Shown: in pieces, positions 35,735 through 44,745 of the stretch
Numbering within the stretch: the stretch's first letter is position 1
How the letters are laid out: every line of letters starts with the position of its first letter
Assembly: GCA_018993155.1 (NCBI GenBank)
Contig: JAGKSX010000090.1
Coordinates: 1-56,222 of the forward strand
Source: Hydrogenophaga sp.
Lineage (GTDB): Bacteria; Pseudomonadota; Gammaproteobacteria; Burkholderiales; Burkholderiaceae_C
DNA length: 56,222 nucleotides
Reading direction: 5' to 3'
The notes under the pieces: generated by a model
What the model was told of the DNA's origin: nothing
What the model saw: only the letters and a program-made list of their open reading frames with translations
Databases searched by the model: none
Made by a program: the position numbers and the translations under genes

Positions 35735-36259
35735 TTGATCGCCATCCTTTCCCCTGGCCAACCGTCTCCCCTGACCCAGCACCCGCGCCGCATCCTGGGT
35801 TTGGTGGCCGCCGCCTGCGCCGCCATGCTGGCCTTCGGCCTGTACCTGCAGCACGTCGTGGGTCTGGAGCCTTGCCCCATGTGCATCGTGCAGCGCTACG
35901 CCCTGGTGGCGGTGGCACTGGTGGCCGGCATCTCGGCCCTGTTGAAGGGCCGCGTGGCCCGGCAGGCCGGCATCGCGCTGATGGGCCTGCTCGCGCTCTT
36001 CGGTGCTTTCACGGCCGCGCGCCAGAGCTGGCTGCAATGGAACCCGCCCGAGATCATGAGCTGCGGGCGCGACTTCTTCGGCATGATCGAAGCCTTCCCG
36101 CTGCGCCGGGCCATTCCCATGATCTTTCGCGGCAGCGGCGACTGCTCGGTGATCGACTGGACCTTCCTCGGTCTGTCGATCGCGAACTGGTCCTTCCTGT
36201 GCTTCTCGGCCATCATCGCGCTGGCTGTGGCCCTCTGGGTGAAGCGCCCGGCCGCCTGA
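35735..36259 (+). CDS. dsbB: Disulfide bond formation protein B
   Basis: Inner-membrane protein that reoxidises DsbA and passes electrons to quinone. The 174-residue protein has four helices (about 20-38, 53-70, 78-95 and 148-167) and the two redox pairs Cys47-Cys50 (CPMC) and Cys110-Cys137 in the second periplasmic loop. The start at 35735 (MIAILSPGQP) is the annotation of choice; the N-terminal 15 residues are not conserved and a later start is possible. It is 82 bp downstream of fpr and convergent with argA. Confidence 0.93.
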   Translation: MIAILSPGQPSPLTQHPRRILGLVAAACAAMLAFGLYLQHVVGLEPCPMCIVQRYALVAVALVAGISALLKGRVARQAGIALMGLLALFGAFTAARQSWLQWNPPEIMSCGRDFFGMIEAFPLRRAIPMIFRGSGDCSVIDWTFLGLSIANWSFLCFSAIIALAVALWVKRPAA

Positions 36260-36283
36260 GGCCGTCCGGGCTGGCGCGGGCCC

Positions 36284-37624
36284 TCAGCTCAACTTCTTCA
36301 CCAGCACCTGGCTCTTGCGGTCCCAGTTGTACTTGCGCTTGCGCGCCTCGGGCAGCCAGTCCGCGCTGACCTGCACGAAGCCGCGCTTAACGAACCAGTG
36401 CATGGTGCGCGTGGTGAGCACGAAGATGCTTTGAAGGCCCTGGGCCTTCGCCCGGGTCTCGATGCGCTTGAGCAGCCGTTCGCCGTCACCCTGGCTCTGC
36501 GTCTGGGGTGAGACGGTGAGCGCGGCCATTTCGCCGGTGCGCTCTTCCGGGTAGGGGTAGAGCGCGGCGCAGCCGAAGATCACGCCGTCGTGCTCGATGA
36601 TGGTGTAGTTGCCCGCGTCGCGTTCGATCTCGGTGCGGTCGCGCTTGACCAGGGTGCCGTCCTTCTCGAACGGCTCGATCAGCGCCACGATGCCGCTCAC
36701 GTCGTCCATGGTGGCCTCGCGCACGCTCTCCAGCTTTTCATCCACCACCATGGTGCCGATGCCGTCGTGGGTGTAGATCTCCAGCAGCAGCGCCCCGTCC
36801 ACCGAGAACGGCAGGATGTGGCTGCGGTCCACGCCGCCTTCGCAGGCGCGGATGCAGTGCTGCAGGTAGAAGGCGGTGTCGGTGGGCTGGGTGGCCGGGG
36901 GCAGGGCGGCCAGCATCTTCTTCGCGTCGGCCAGCGGCAGTTCGGTGTCGATGTCGCTTTCCGGGTTGGCCTGGTCCACGCGGATGCCTGGCACCTCGGT
37001 CAGGAACATCAGCTTGTCGGCCTGCAGCGCCACGGCCACCGAGGTCGCCACGTCTTCCATGGTGAGGTTGAAGGCCTCGCCCGTGGGCGAGAAGCCGAAG
37101 GGCGAGAGCAGCACCATCGCGCCCATGTCGAGCGTGCGCTGGATGCCGTCGGTGTCCACCTTGCGCACCAGGCCCGAGTGGATGAAGTCCACACCGTCGA
37201 TCAGGCCCACGGGCCGCGCGGTGATGAAGTTGCCGGAGATCACGCGCACCGTGGCGCCCGCCATCGGCGTGTTGGGCAGGCCCTGGCTGAAGGCGGCCTC
37301 GATCTCGTAGCGCAGCTGGCCGGCGGCTTCCTGGGCGCAGTCCAGCGCCACCTCGTCGGTGATGCGCATGCCGTGCGAGTACTTCGCCTCATGGCCCTTG
37401 AGCCGCAGCTGCTCGTTCACCTGCGGCCGGAAGCCGTGCACCAGCACGATGTCCACGCCCATGCTCTGGATCAGCGCCAGGTCCTGCGCCAGCTTCTCCA
37501 GCTTGCCGGCCGCGATGGCCTCGCCCGCGATGCCGACCACGATGGTGTTGCCTCGGTGCTTGTGGATGTAGGGCGCGACCGAGCGGAACCAGGGGACGAA
37601 GGTGAAGTTGAAGACAGTGGACAT
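36284..37624 (-). CDS. argA: Amino-acid N-acetyltransferase (N-acetylglutamate synthase)
   Basis: First step of arginine synthesis, acetylating glutamate with acetyl-CoA. The 446-residue protein joins an N-terminal amino-acid-kinase-like domain (TIVVGIAGEAIAAGK near 27, LVHGFRPQVNEQL near 61, which binds arginine for feedback inhibition) to a C-terminal GNAT domain (MAALTVSPQTQSQGDGERLL near 370). This two-domain layout is classical ArgA. The ATG at 37624 lies 74 bp from the hrpA start proposed here on the opposite strand. There are no other arg genes nearby. Confidence 0.95.
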   Translation of the reverse strand: MSTVFNFTFVPWFRSVAPYIHKHRGNTIVVGIAGEAIAAGKLEKLAQDLALIQSMGVDIVLVHGFRPQVNEQLRLKGHEAKYSHGMRITDEVALDCAQEAAGQLRYEIEAAFSQGLPNTPMAGATVRVISGNFITARPVGLIDGVDFIHSGLVRKVDTDGIQRTLDMGAMVLLSPFGFSPTGEAFNLTMEDVATSVAVALQADKLMFLTEVPGIRVDQANPESDIDTELPLADAKKMLAALPPATQPTDTAFYLQHCIRACEGGVDRSHILPFSVDGALLLEIYTHDGIGTMVVDEKLESVREATMDDVSGIVALIEPFEKDGTLVKRDRTEIERDAGNYTIIEHDGVIFGCAALYPYPEERTGEMAALTVSPQTQSQGDGERLLKRIETRAKAQGLQSIFVLTTRTMHWFVKRGFVQVSADWLPEARKRKYNWDRKSQVLVKKLS

Positions 37625-37698
37625 GGGGCGGTGGTCAGGCGGGCATGGGGCCGGGCGCGGATAATGGCCGGTTGCCCGATTTTGACCGAAGTTCCCAC

Positions 37699-40600
37699 TT
37701 GTCCTCCACGCCGCTGCACATCGAATTCCCGGAAAGCCTGCCCGTCTCTGCGCGCCGCCATGAGATCGAGGCCGCGATGCGCGACCACCAGGTCGTCATC
37801 GTCTGCGGCGAAACAGGCTCGGGCAAGACCACGCAGCTGCCCAAGATCGCGCTGGCCATGGGGCGGGGCAAGTGCAACGCGAAACCGGGCCAGCGCGGCC
37901 AGCTGATCGGCCACACCCAGCCGCGGCGCATCGCCGCCTCCAGCGTGGCCAAGCGCATCGCCGAAGAGCTCAAGACACCGCTGGGCGATGTGGTGGGCTA
38001 CAAGGTGCGCTTCCAGGACCGCCTGTCCAAGGACGCCTCCGTCAAGCTGATGACCGACGGCATCCTGCTCGCCGAAACGCAGACCGATCCCGACCTGCGC
38101 GCCTACGACACCATCATCATCGACGAGGCGCACGAGCGCAGCCTCAACATCGACTTCCTGCTCGGTTACCTGCGCCAGCTGCTGCCGCGCCGGCCCGACC
38201 TCAAGGTGGTCGTGACCTCGGCCACCATCGACGCCGACCGTTTCGCGCGCTACTTCGCCTCGGCCAAGGGGCCGGCACCGGTGCTCATGGTCTCGGGCCG
38301 CACCTTTCCGGTGGAGGTGCGCTGGCGCCCGTTCGAGGAAAGCCGCGACTACGACCTGAACAACGCCATCGCCGATGCCGTGGACGAGCTCTGGCGCGGT
38401 CCGGCCGGCGGCGACATCCTGGTGTTCCTGCCCGGCGAGCGCGAGATCCGCGAGGCGGCCGACCACCTGCGCAAACACCTGAGCCACATCCCCACGCTGC
38501 GCAACGCCGAGGTGCTGCCGCTGTTCGCGCGCCTGTCGCAGGCCGAGCAGGACCGCATCTTCCAGGACCACAGCGGGCGGCGCATCGTGCTCTCCACCAA
38601 CGTGGCAGAGACCTCGCTCACCGTGCCCGGCATCCGGTTCGTGATCGATGCCGGCACCGCCCGCGTCAAGCGCTACAGCTTCCGCCAGAAGGTGGAGCAG
38701 CTCATGGTGGAGCCCATCAGCCAGGCCGCGGCCAACCAGCGCGCCGGCCGCTGCGGCCGTGTGGCCGACGGCATCGCGATCCGGCTCTACGACGAGGCGG
38801 GCTTCGGCGCGCGCCCGGCGTTCACCGACCCCGAGATCCTGCGCAGTTCGCTCGCGGGCGTGATCCTGCGCATGAAGGCCTTGCGCCTGGGCGCGGTGGA
38901 AGACTTCGCCTTCATCGAGGCGCCGCAGAAGCGCGCCATCGTCGACGGCTACCAGTTGCTGGCCGAACTCAACGCGGTGGACGAGGCCAACGAACTCACG
39001 CCCATCGGCCAGACGCTCTCGCGCCTGCCACTGGACCCGCGCGTGGGTCGCATGATTCTGGAGGCGCAGCAGCGCGGCGCGCTCGACGAGGTGCTGGTGA
39101 TCGCCTCGGCCCTGAGCGTGCAGGACGTGCGCGACCGCCCGCTGGACAAACAGGCGCAGGCCGACCAGGCGCACGCCAAGTTCGACGACGAGAAGAGCGA
39201 ATTCAGCGGCACGCTCAAGCTCTGGAAATGGCTGGAAGACACCAAGGGTGGCCACGGCAAGGACCACAAGCTCAGCCACCGGCAATACGAAAGCGTGCTG
39301 CGCGAGAACTTCGTCAATGTGCGGCGCGTGCGCGAGTGGCGCGACATCCACAGCCAGCTGCACACCGTGGTGGCCGAGCACCAGTGGAGGCTCAACGACA
39401 AACCCGCCAGCTACGAGCAACTGCACCTGGCCATGCTGGCCGGGCTGCTGGGCAACGTGGGCCAGAAGCACGAAACCGAAGACTGGTACCTGGGCGCGCG
39501 CGGCATCAAGTTCCACCGCCACCCGGGTGCGAACCTGAGCAAGCGCCCCGGTCGCTGGATCGTCTGCGCCGAGCTGGTGGAGACCACGCGCCTGTTCGGG
39601 CGCGGCATCGCCGGCATCGAGCCGCTGTGGCTGGAGCAGGTGGGTGGGCATCTGATCAAGAAGCAGCTGCTCGACCCGCACTGGGAGAAGAAGGCCGCGC
39701 AGGTCACGGCGCTGGAGCGCGCCACGCTGTATGGCCTTGTGATCTACAGCAACCGCCGCACCGACTACGGCAAGGTGGACCCGGCCGGCGCGCGCGAGAT
39801 CTTCATCCGCGAGGCGCTGGTGGCCGGCGAGTGGGAGACGCGCCTGCCGTTCCTGGCCGCGAACCAGAAGCTGGTGCGCCAGGTGGCCGAGCTGGAACAC
39901 AAGTCGCGCCGGCAGGACGTGCTGGTCGACGACGAGCTGATCTACGCCTTCTACGACCAGCAACTGCCCGCGCACATCTGCAACGGCGCCGCCATGGAGC
40001 GCTGGTACCGCGACGCCGTGCGCGAGAACCCCAAGCTCCTGCTGCTCACGCGCGAGGAGCTGATGCGGCACGAGGCCGCCGGCATCACCACGCAGACCTT
40101 CCCCAAGACGCTGCGCCTGGGCGGCGTGGACTGCGCCTGCAGCTACTTGCACGAACCCGGCGACCCGCGCGACGGCCTGTCGGTCACGCTGCCGATCTTC
40201 GCGCTCAACCAGGCCAGCGAAGACCGCTGCGACTGGCTGGTGCCCGGCATGCTCAAGGAGAAGGTGCTGGCCTTGCTCAAGACCCTGCACCAGCGCCCGC
40301 GCTCTCGCCTGGTGCCGCTGCCAGCCACCGCCGAGCGTTTCGCGCAGGCGCTGTGCGAGCCCGCCACCTTCGGCGCCGGCAACCTGATGGACGCGGTGCT
40401 CAAGCTCGTGCGCGAGGCCACGCAGCTTGACATCCAGCGCAACGACATCAAGGTCGACATGCTCAGCGCGCACCACTTCATGCACCTGCGCGTGGTCGAC
40501 GAACACGGTCGCCAGCTGGGCCAGGGCCGCAATCTCGCGGCGCTCAAGGCCGAACTGGGCGCGCAGGCGCGCGGTGCCTTCCAGGCCCTGGCCTCGCTCA

Positions 40601-41577
40601 AGATGGAAGGGCTGCGCGCGGCGCCTGCGCCCGCCGCGCCCGTCAAGGGCGGCCCGGCGCCGGTGGCGGCCAAGGCGGCCGCCACCAAGGCCCCGGCCGT
40701 GAGCGCGGCCCAGCGCCACACCGCCTGGGATTTCGGCGAGCTGCCCGAGCTGATGGAAATCCGCCAGGGCCAGCAGACCCTGATCGGCTTCCCGGCGCTG
40801 GTGGACGACGGCGAGGCGGTGCGCATCGAGGTGTTCGACGAACCCGAGGTGGCCCAGGCGCGCCACCGCGAAGGCCTGCGCCGCCTCTGCGCATTGCAGA
40901 TCCGCGACGCGCTGAAGTACCTGGAGAAGAACCTGCCCGGCCTGCAGGCCATGGGCGTGGCCTACATGCAGGTGGGCAAGGAGGCGGGCGGGGGTGGCAC
41001 GCTGGAAGAGTTGCGCTCGCAGATCCTGGAACTCGCGCTGGACCGGGCCTTTCTCGGCGACCCGCTGCCCACCGACGAAGCCGCCTTCAAGCGGCGCGTG
41101 GAAGAGGGGCGGGGCCGCCTTACGCTGATCGCCAACGAGATCGCCCGCACGGCCGGCACCGTGCTCACCGAGTACGCCGCCGCCGCGCGCAAGCTCAAGG
41201 ACAGCAAACCGCCGGCGGACGTGGCCACCGACATCGCGCAGCAGCTGCAACGCCTGGTGCCCAAGCGCTTTCTCCTGCAGACGCCGTACGCGCAGTTGCA
41301 GCACCTGCCGCGGTATCTCAAGGCGGTGCAGTTGCGGCTGGACAAGGTGCGCGCCGATCCGGCGCGCGACGCCGCCAGGCTGGCCGAGCTGCGGCCGCAG
41401 GATCAGCGCTTCTGGCGGCTGGTGGCCGAGCGCAAGGGCGTGCAGGACGCCCGCCTTCAGGAGCTGCGCTGGCTGCTGGAGGAGCTGCGGGTAAGTTTCT
41501 TCGCGCAGGAACTGCGCACCCCCCAGCCGGTGAGCGTGAAGCGGCTGGAGAAGGCCTGGACCCAGCTCAACGCCTGA
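37699..41577 (+). CDS. hrpA: ATP-dependent RNA helicase HrpA
   Basis: Large DEAH-box helicase of about 1292 residues, implicated in mRNA processing and rescue of stalled ribosomes. Motifs in order: GETGSGKTTQLPK (Walker A), IIIDEAHERSLN (DEAH), VTSATIDADRF, NVAETSLTVPGIRF and QRAGRCGR, followed by the winged-helix/ratchet region, the OB fold and the HrpA-specific C-terminal domain (DUF3418). An Ala/Pro/Lys-rich linker (about residues 972-1005) interrupts the C-terminal part. The start is uncertain: ATG at 37645 is in frame, but a -10-like GATAAT lies at 37660-37665, so TTG at 37699 (then SSTPLHIEF) is preferred. Confidence 0.94.
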   Translation: MSSTPLHIEFPESLPVSARRHEIEAAMRDHQVVIVCGETGSGKTTQLPKIALAMGRGKCNAKPGQRGQLIGHTQPRRIAASSVAKRIAEELKTPLGDVVGYKVRFQDRLSKDASVKLMTDGILLAETQTDPDLRAYDTIIIDEAHERSLNIDFLLGYLRQLLPRRPDLKVVVTSATIDADRFARYFASAKGPAPVLMVSGRTFPVEVRWRPFEESRDYDLNNAIADAVDELWRGPAGGDILVFLPGEREIREAADHLRKHLSHIPTLRNAEVLPLFARLSQAEQDRIFQDHSGRRIVLSTNVAETSLTVPGIRFVIDAGTARVKRYSFRQKVEQLMVEPISQAAANQRAGRCGRVADGIAIRLYDEAGFGARPAFTDPEILRSSLAGVILRMKALRLGAVEDFAFIEAPQKRAIVDGYQLLAELNAVDEANELTPIGQTLSRLPLDPRVGRMILEAQQRGALDEVLVIASALSVQDVRDRPLDKQAQADQAHAKFDDEKSEFSGTLKLWKWLEDTKGGHGKDHKLSHRQYESVLRENFVNVRRVREWRDIHSQLHTVVAEHQWRLNDKPASYEQLHLAMLAGLLGNVGQKHETEDWYLGARGIKFHRHPGANLSKRPGRWIVCAELVETTRLFGRGIAGIEPLWLEQVGGHLIKKQLLDPHWEKKAAQVTALERATLYGLVIYSNRRTDYGKVDPAGAREIFIREALVAGEWETRLPFLAANQKLVRQVAELEHKSRRQDVLVDDELIYAFYDQQLPAHICNGAAMERWYRDAVRENPKLLLLTREELMRHEAAGITTQTFPKTLRLGGVDCACSYLHEPGDPRDGLSVTLPIFALNQASEDRCDWLVPGMLKEKVLALLKTLHQRPRSRLVPLPATAERFAQALCEPATFGAGNLMDAVLKLVREATQLDIQRNDIKVDMLSAHHFMHLRVVDEHGRQLGQGRNLAALKAELGAQARGAFQALASLKMEGLRAAPAPAAPVKGGPAPVAAKAAATKAPAVSAAQRHTAWDFGELPELMEIRQGQQTLIGFPALVDDGEAVRIEVFDEPEVAQARHREGLRRLCALQIRDALKYLEKNLPGLQAMGVAYMQVGKEAGGGGTLEELRSQILELALDRAFLGDPLPTDEAAFKRRVEEGRGRLTLIANEIARTAGTVLTEYAAAARKLKDSKPPADVATDIAQQLQRLVPKRFLLQTPYAQLQHLPRYLKAVQLRLDKVRADPARDAARLAELRPQDQRFWRLVAERKGVQDARLQELRWLLEELRVSFFAQELRTPQPVSVKRLEKAWTQLNA

Positions 41578-41605
41578 GCCTGGGCCCTGGCCTCCGGCGA
41601 GCGGC

Positions 41606-42547
41606 TCAGTTCGCGGTGAGCGCCACGCGGCCTTCGCTCACGCCCAGGGCGGCGTCAGCGCGCAGCCGCTGCAAGACGGCTTCGGCGTCCTCGCGCGTGG
41701 CGAACTGGTTGATGCGCACCTCGTGGCGCCCATCCCTGGCCAGGGTTTGCGCCGGGTAGCCTGCGGTCTGCAGCCGGGTGCGCAGCGCGGCGGCATCGGC
41801 CGCGCTGCTGAAGGTCGCCGCCACGGTGCGCCAGCGCCCGCCTTGCAGCAGCACACCGCTGCCGGGCTGCATTTCGGCCTGGCCGATGAATTTGGCCAAC
41901 TGGGCCGGTGTGGCCTGGTCGGCCGGTTTTTCCGGCTGGCCCGTGAACACCACCCAGAACGCCCCGGGTTTGTCGAGCTCGATGCCCGGCTTGGCCTCGC
42001 GCACCACCTCGACCTTGCCCTCGAACACGCACACGGCGTCGTGGGCCGCATCGGTCATGGTCCAGAAGTCGGTGCCGCGCACGCCCACCGTGGCCGTGGC
42101 CAGCTCGACGTTGAGTTCGCGCTTGTTGCCCAAGGCCTTGCTGGTGTAGTCGGTGGCGTAGCGGAACACGCCGCTCACGAGTTTGAAGGCGCTCTTCTGC
42201 TCGCTGGGCGCGGCGGCGCTGCTGCGGCTGGTGTCCAGCGACTGGATCAGGAACTCGGTCTGCTCCCCCAGCTTGATGGTGCTGCGGTCGTCCATGCGCA
42301 GCAGCATGCGCGAGCCGTTGGCGGTGATGGCCTTGTCGTTGGCGCGCAGTTGTGCCCCGGGCTCGGCCGGGCGGCGCTGGCCGTTGCGCTCCACCCAGGC
42401 GGGCAGTTGAACGGCTTCGACCACGGTGGCGCTGGGCGTGGCGTGGGCCGGGGTGCTCAAGCCCCAGGCGACAGCGGCGCAGGCCTGCCAAAGCACCGCA
42501 CGGCGGCTCAGGTTCTTGAGGCGATGGAAAGGGATGAGGGGGGTCAC
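41606..42547 (-). CDS. Secreted FecR-domain protein with C-terminal SPOR domain
   Basis: About 313 residues. A signal peptide occupies residues 1-36 (hydrophobic VLWQACAAVAWGL, cleavage after AHA). A FecR domain follows, with NGSRMLLRMDDRSTIKLGEQTEF near 80-102 and ATATVGVRGTDFW near 150. The C-terminal 75 residues (RWRTVAATFSSAADAAALRTRL and HEVRINQFATREDAEAV) match a SPOR peptidoglycan-binding fold. It is probably periplasmic or wall-associated and lacks any sigma/anti-sigma transmembrane layout. The start is inferred: GTG at 42547 with AAAGGA upstream. Longer ATG starts would run through a terminator. Confidence 0.78.
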   Translation of the reverse strand: MTPLIPFHRLKNLSRRAVLWQACAAVAWGLSTPAHATPSATVVEAVQLPAWVERNGQRRPAEPGAQLRANDKAITANGSRMLLRMDDRSTIKLGEQTEFLIQSLDTSRSSAAAPSEQKSAFKLVSGVFRYATDYTSKALGNKRELNVELATATVGVRGTDFWTMTDAAHDAVCVFEGKVEVVREAKPGIELDKPGAFWVVFTGQPEKPADQATPAQLAKFIGQAEMQPGSGVLLQGGRWRTVAATFSSAADAAALRTRLQTAGYPAQTLARDGRHEVRINQFATREDAEAVLQRLRADAALGVSEGRVALTAN

Positions 42548-42572
42548 GGGGAAAGGTCCTTTAGCGATGCAC

Positions 42573-42596
42573 AAAAAAAAAGCCTGTCCGACAGGC
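42573..42596 (-). terminator. Strong minus-strand terminator upstream of the FecR gene
   Basis: Read on the minus strand, GCCTGT and ACAGGC form a 6-bp stem (42582-42596) followed by nine T (42573-42581). It is a textbook intrinsic terminator, but it lies 26 bp upstream of the FecR/SPOR gene on the same strand rather than downstream of any gene. It could end a short leader RNA (attenuation) or an antisense transcript from the 5' side of the Rieske gene. Confidence 0.75.
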
Positions 42597-42747
42597 CGCT
42601 CGGTGTCCCAAGTTACGTCCATATCGGCGTGCCGGATGCACTTCTTGACGCCGGCATGTGAGAAAAAACACGGGTTGACACCGGCGGACGCATGCGTTTC
42701 ACTGCCCCAAGGTGGCCGGCGCAACGGCCTTTCATCGGAGATGGGCG

Positions 42748-43464
42748 ATGGATCGACGTGAATTCGTGGAAGTGTGCGCGCTCGGCGGTGGCTCGCTGGC
42801 GGCGGCGTTGACGCAGACCGCCTGGGCCGCGGATGCCAAACCGCGTTCGTATGGCCGGGTTCAATTGCTCGACGATGTGGGCAAACCGCTCAAGGCGTCG
42901 AACCTGAAACCGCAGACCAACTACGTTTTCCACTACCCCTTCGAAGCGACACCCGTGTTCCTGCTCGACCTGGGCAAACCGGCGGCGGCGACCCAGCTGC
43001 AGACCCGCGACAAGCAGAGCTACCAGTGGCCGGGGGGCATCGGCCCGCGCAGGAGTCTGGTCGCGTTCTCGGCCATCTGCGCGCACAAGCTGGTGTACCC
43101 GACCAAGGACCTGAGCTTCATCAGCTTCCGCAAAGGCGCGGCCACGAATCCGCAGACGCCGAGCAAGGGCAACGACCTGATCCACTGCTGCGCGGACCAC
43201 AGCCAGTACGACCCGGCGCGTGGTGCCCAGGTGCTCAACGGCCCGGCCGAGCAACCCCTGTGCGCGGTGCTGATCGAGCACGATGCGAAGAGCGACACGC
43301 TCACCGCCACCGGCACGCTGGGTGGCGAACTGTTCGACGACTTTTTCAAGAAGTACGAGATGAAGCTCAGCCTGGAGGTGGGGCCGAACGCGAAGCAGGC
43401 CGTGGCCCGGCAGGCCACGGTGGTCGAACTGGAGCGCTACTGCCGCAACCCCGTGCGGTGCTGA
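42748..43464 (+). CDS. TAT-exported Rieske 2Fe-2S protein
   Basis: A 238-residue protein. The N-terminus MDRREFVEVCALGGGSLAAAL is a twin-arginine signal (shown here as RREFVEV plus hydrophobic core), cut after AWA near 27. The Rieske ligands are Cys111-x-His113 (CAHK) and Cys148-x2-His151 (CADH), 37 residues apart, wider than in classic Rieske proteins, with an insertion between the boxes and without the usual extra disulfide cysteines. There is no cytochrome b or oxidase gene beside it, so the redox partner is unknown. GGAG precedes the ATG at 42748, and TTGACA at 42675-42680 may be its -35 box. Confidence 0.82.
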   Translation: MDRREFVEVCALGGGSLAAALTQTAWAADAKPRSYGRVQLLDDVGKPLKASNLKPQTNYVFHYPFEATPVFLLDLGKPAAATQLQTRDKQSYQWPGGIGPRRSLVAFSAICAHKLVYPTKDLSFISFRKGAATNPQTPSKGNDLIHCCADHSQYDPARGAQVLNGPAEQPLCAVLIEHDAKSDTLTATGTLGGELFDDFFKKYEMKLSLEVGPNAKQAVARQATVVELERYCRNPVRC

Positions 43465-43469
43465 GGGGT

Positions 43470-43541
43470 TGCCCCCACGCTCCGCCGCTGCGCGGGTCGC
43501 TGCCCCCCGAGGGGGCTGATCCGGCTTGGGGCGGCCCGGCG
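43470..43541. repeat. Comamonadaceae-type intergenic repeat
   Basis: A GC-rich element starting GCCCCCACGCTCC, containing the perfect hairpin GCCCCC-CGA-GGGGGC (43502-43516) and ending GGCTTGGGGCGGCCCGG. I recognise this as a repeat frequently found between genes in Comamonadaceae genomes (from memory, not a search). It separates the convergent Rieske and aminotransferase genes and could act as a two-way terminator. Confidence 0.7.
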
Positions 43542-43561
43542 CCGGATCGAATCTCGACGGG

Positions 43562-44740
43562 TCAGAGTCTGGCGAGCCGCGTGAGGGCTTCACGCAGGGT
43601 GTCGTCCTTCTTCGCGAAGCAGAAGCGCACCACGCGCTGGTCGAAACCGTCGCCATAGAAGGCCGAGAGCGGGATGGCGGCCACGCCGATTTCCTTCGTG
43701 AGCCACTGGCAGAAGTCACCCTCGGGCAGGTCGCGCTCGGGCACGGCCAGGGCCGAAATGTCCACGCACTGGAAGTAGGTGCCTTCACCAGGCAACAGGC
43801 GAAAGCGCGTGGCCGCCAGGCCCTCGCGGAACAGGTCGCGCTTGCGCTGGTAGAACGCCGCCAGCTCCAGGTAGGGCGCCGGATTGCCCATGTAGGTGGC
43901 CAGCGCGTGCTGCACCGGGGTGTTCACGGTGAACACGTTGAACTGGTGCACTTTGCGGAACTCGGCCGTGAGCGCGGCCGGGGCCACCACCGTACCGACC
44001 TTCCAGCCGGTCACGTGGTAGGTCTTGCCGAAGCTGCTGACGATGAAGGCGCGCGCGGCCAGGCCGGGGAAGCGCGCCGCGCTCTGGTGCGCCTGGCCAT
44101 CGAACACCATGTGCTCGTACACCTCGTCACTGATCAGCAGCACGTCGGTGGGCGCGAGCAGCGCCTGCAGGCGCAGCATGTCGGCCTCGCTCCAGACCAT
44201 GCCGCTGGGGTTGTGCGGGCTGTTGATGATCAGGGCGCGCGTGCGCGGCGTGATGGCGGCGGCGATGCGGTCGAAGTCGGGCCGGAATGTGCCGGGCGTG
44301 AGCGGCACGCGCACCGCGACGCCGCCGGCCAGCTCGATGTTGGGCACGTAGCTGTCGTAGCAGGGTTCGAGCACGATCACCTCGTCGCCGGGCTGCACCA
44401 CGGCGAGGATGGCGGTCAGGATGGCCTGCGTGGCGCCCGCCGTCACGGTGATCTCGGTGGCCGGGTCGCAGGCCAGGCCGTAGAGGGCCTGCATCTTGGC
44501 GGCCATGGCCTGGCGCAGCGCGAGCGCGCCGGGCATGGGCGGATACTGGTTGTGGCCGGCCTGCATGGCCCGCGTGACCGCTTCCACCAGGGCTGGGTCG
44601 CAGTCGAAATCGGGGAAGCCCTGGCCCAGGTTCACCGCGCCGTGCTCGGCGGCGAGCGAGGACATGACGGTGAAGATGGTGGTGCCGACCTTGGGCAGGC
44701 GGGAGGCGAGGGCGGGGGTGCGGGGCGGTAGGGAACTCAT
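43562..44740 (-). CDS. PLP-dependent aminotransferase, YbdL/methionine type
   Basis: A 392-residue class I/II aminotransferase. It has AVNLGQGFPDFDCDP near 34, VTAGATQAILTAIL near 99, INSPHNPSGMVW near 170 and the PLP lysine in SSFGKTYHVTGWKVG near 235. The overall pattern fits YbdL, which prefers methionine, histidine and phenylalanine; related kynurenine aminotransferases are the main alternative. It follows the cysB-like regulator gene by 5 bp on the same strand, which supports a sulfur amino acid role. The ATG at 44740 gives MSSLPPRTPAL. Confidence 0.87.
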   Translation of the reverse strand: MSSLPPRTPALASRLPKVGTTIFTVMSSLAAEHGAVNLGQGFPDFDCDPALVEAVTRAMQAGHNQYPPMPGALALRQAMAAKMQALYGLACDPATEITVTAGATQAILTAILAVVQPGDEVIVLEPCYDSYVPNIELAGGVAVRVPLTPGTFRPDFDRIAAAITPRTRALIINSPHNPSGMVWSEADMLRLQALLAPTDVLLISDEVYEHMVFDGQAHQSAARFPGLAARAFIVSSFGKTYHVTGWKVGTVVAPAALTAEFRKVHQFNVFTVNTPVQHALATYMGNPAPYLELAAFYQRKRDLFREGLAATRFRLLPGEGTYFQCVDISALAVPERDLPEGDFCQWLTKEIGVAAIPLSAFYGDGFDQRVVRFCFAKKDDTLREALTRLARL

Positions 44741-44745
44741 GGGGG

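Noticed and set aside
37471-41304. A 1277-codon open frame on the minus strand opposite hrpA
   Set aside because: It mirrors the reading frame of a strongly conserved helicase. In GC-rich DNA the antisense frame stays open by codon bias, and its translation is a His/Gly/Val/Leu-rich shadow without motifs.
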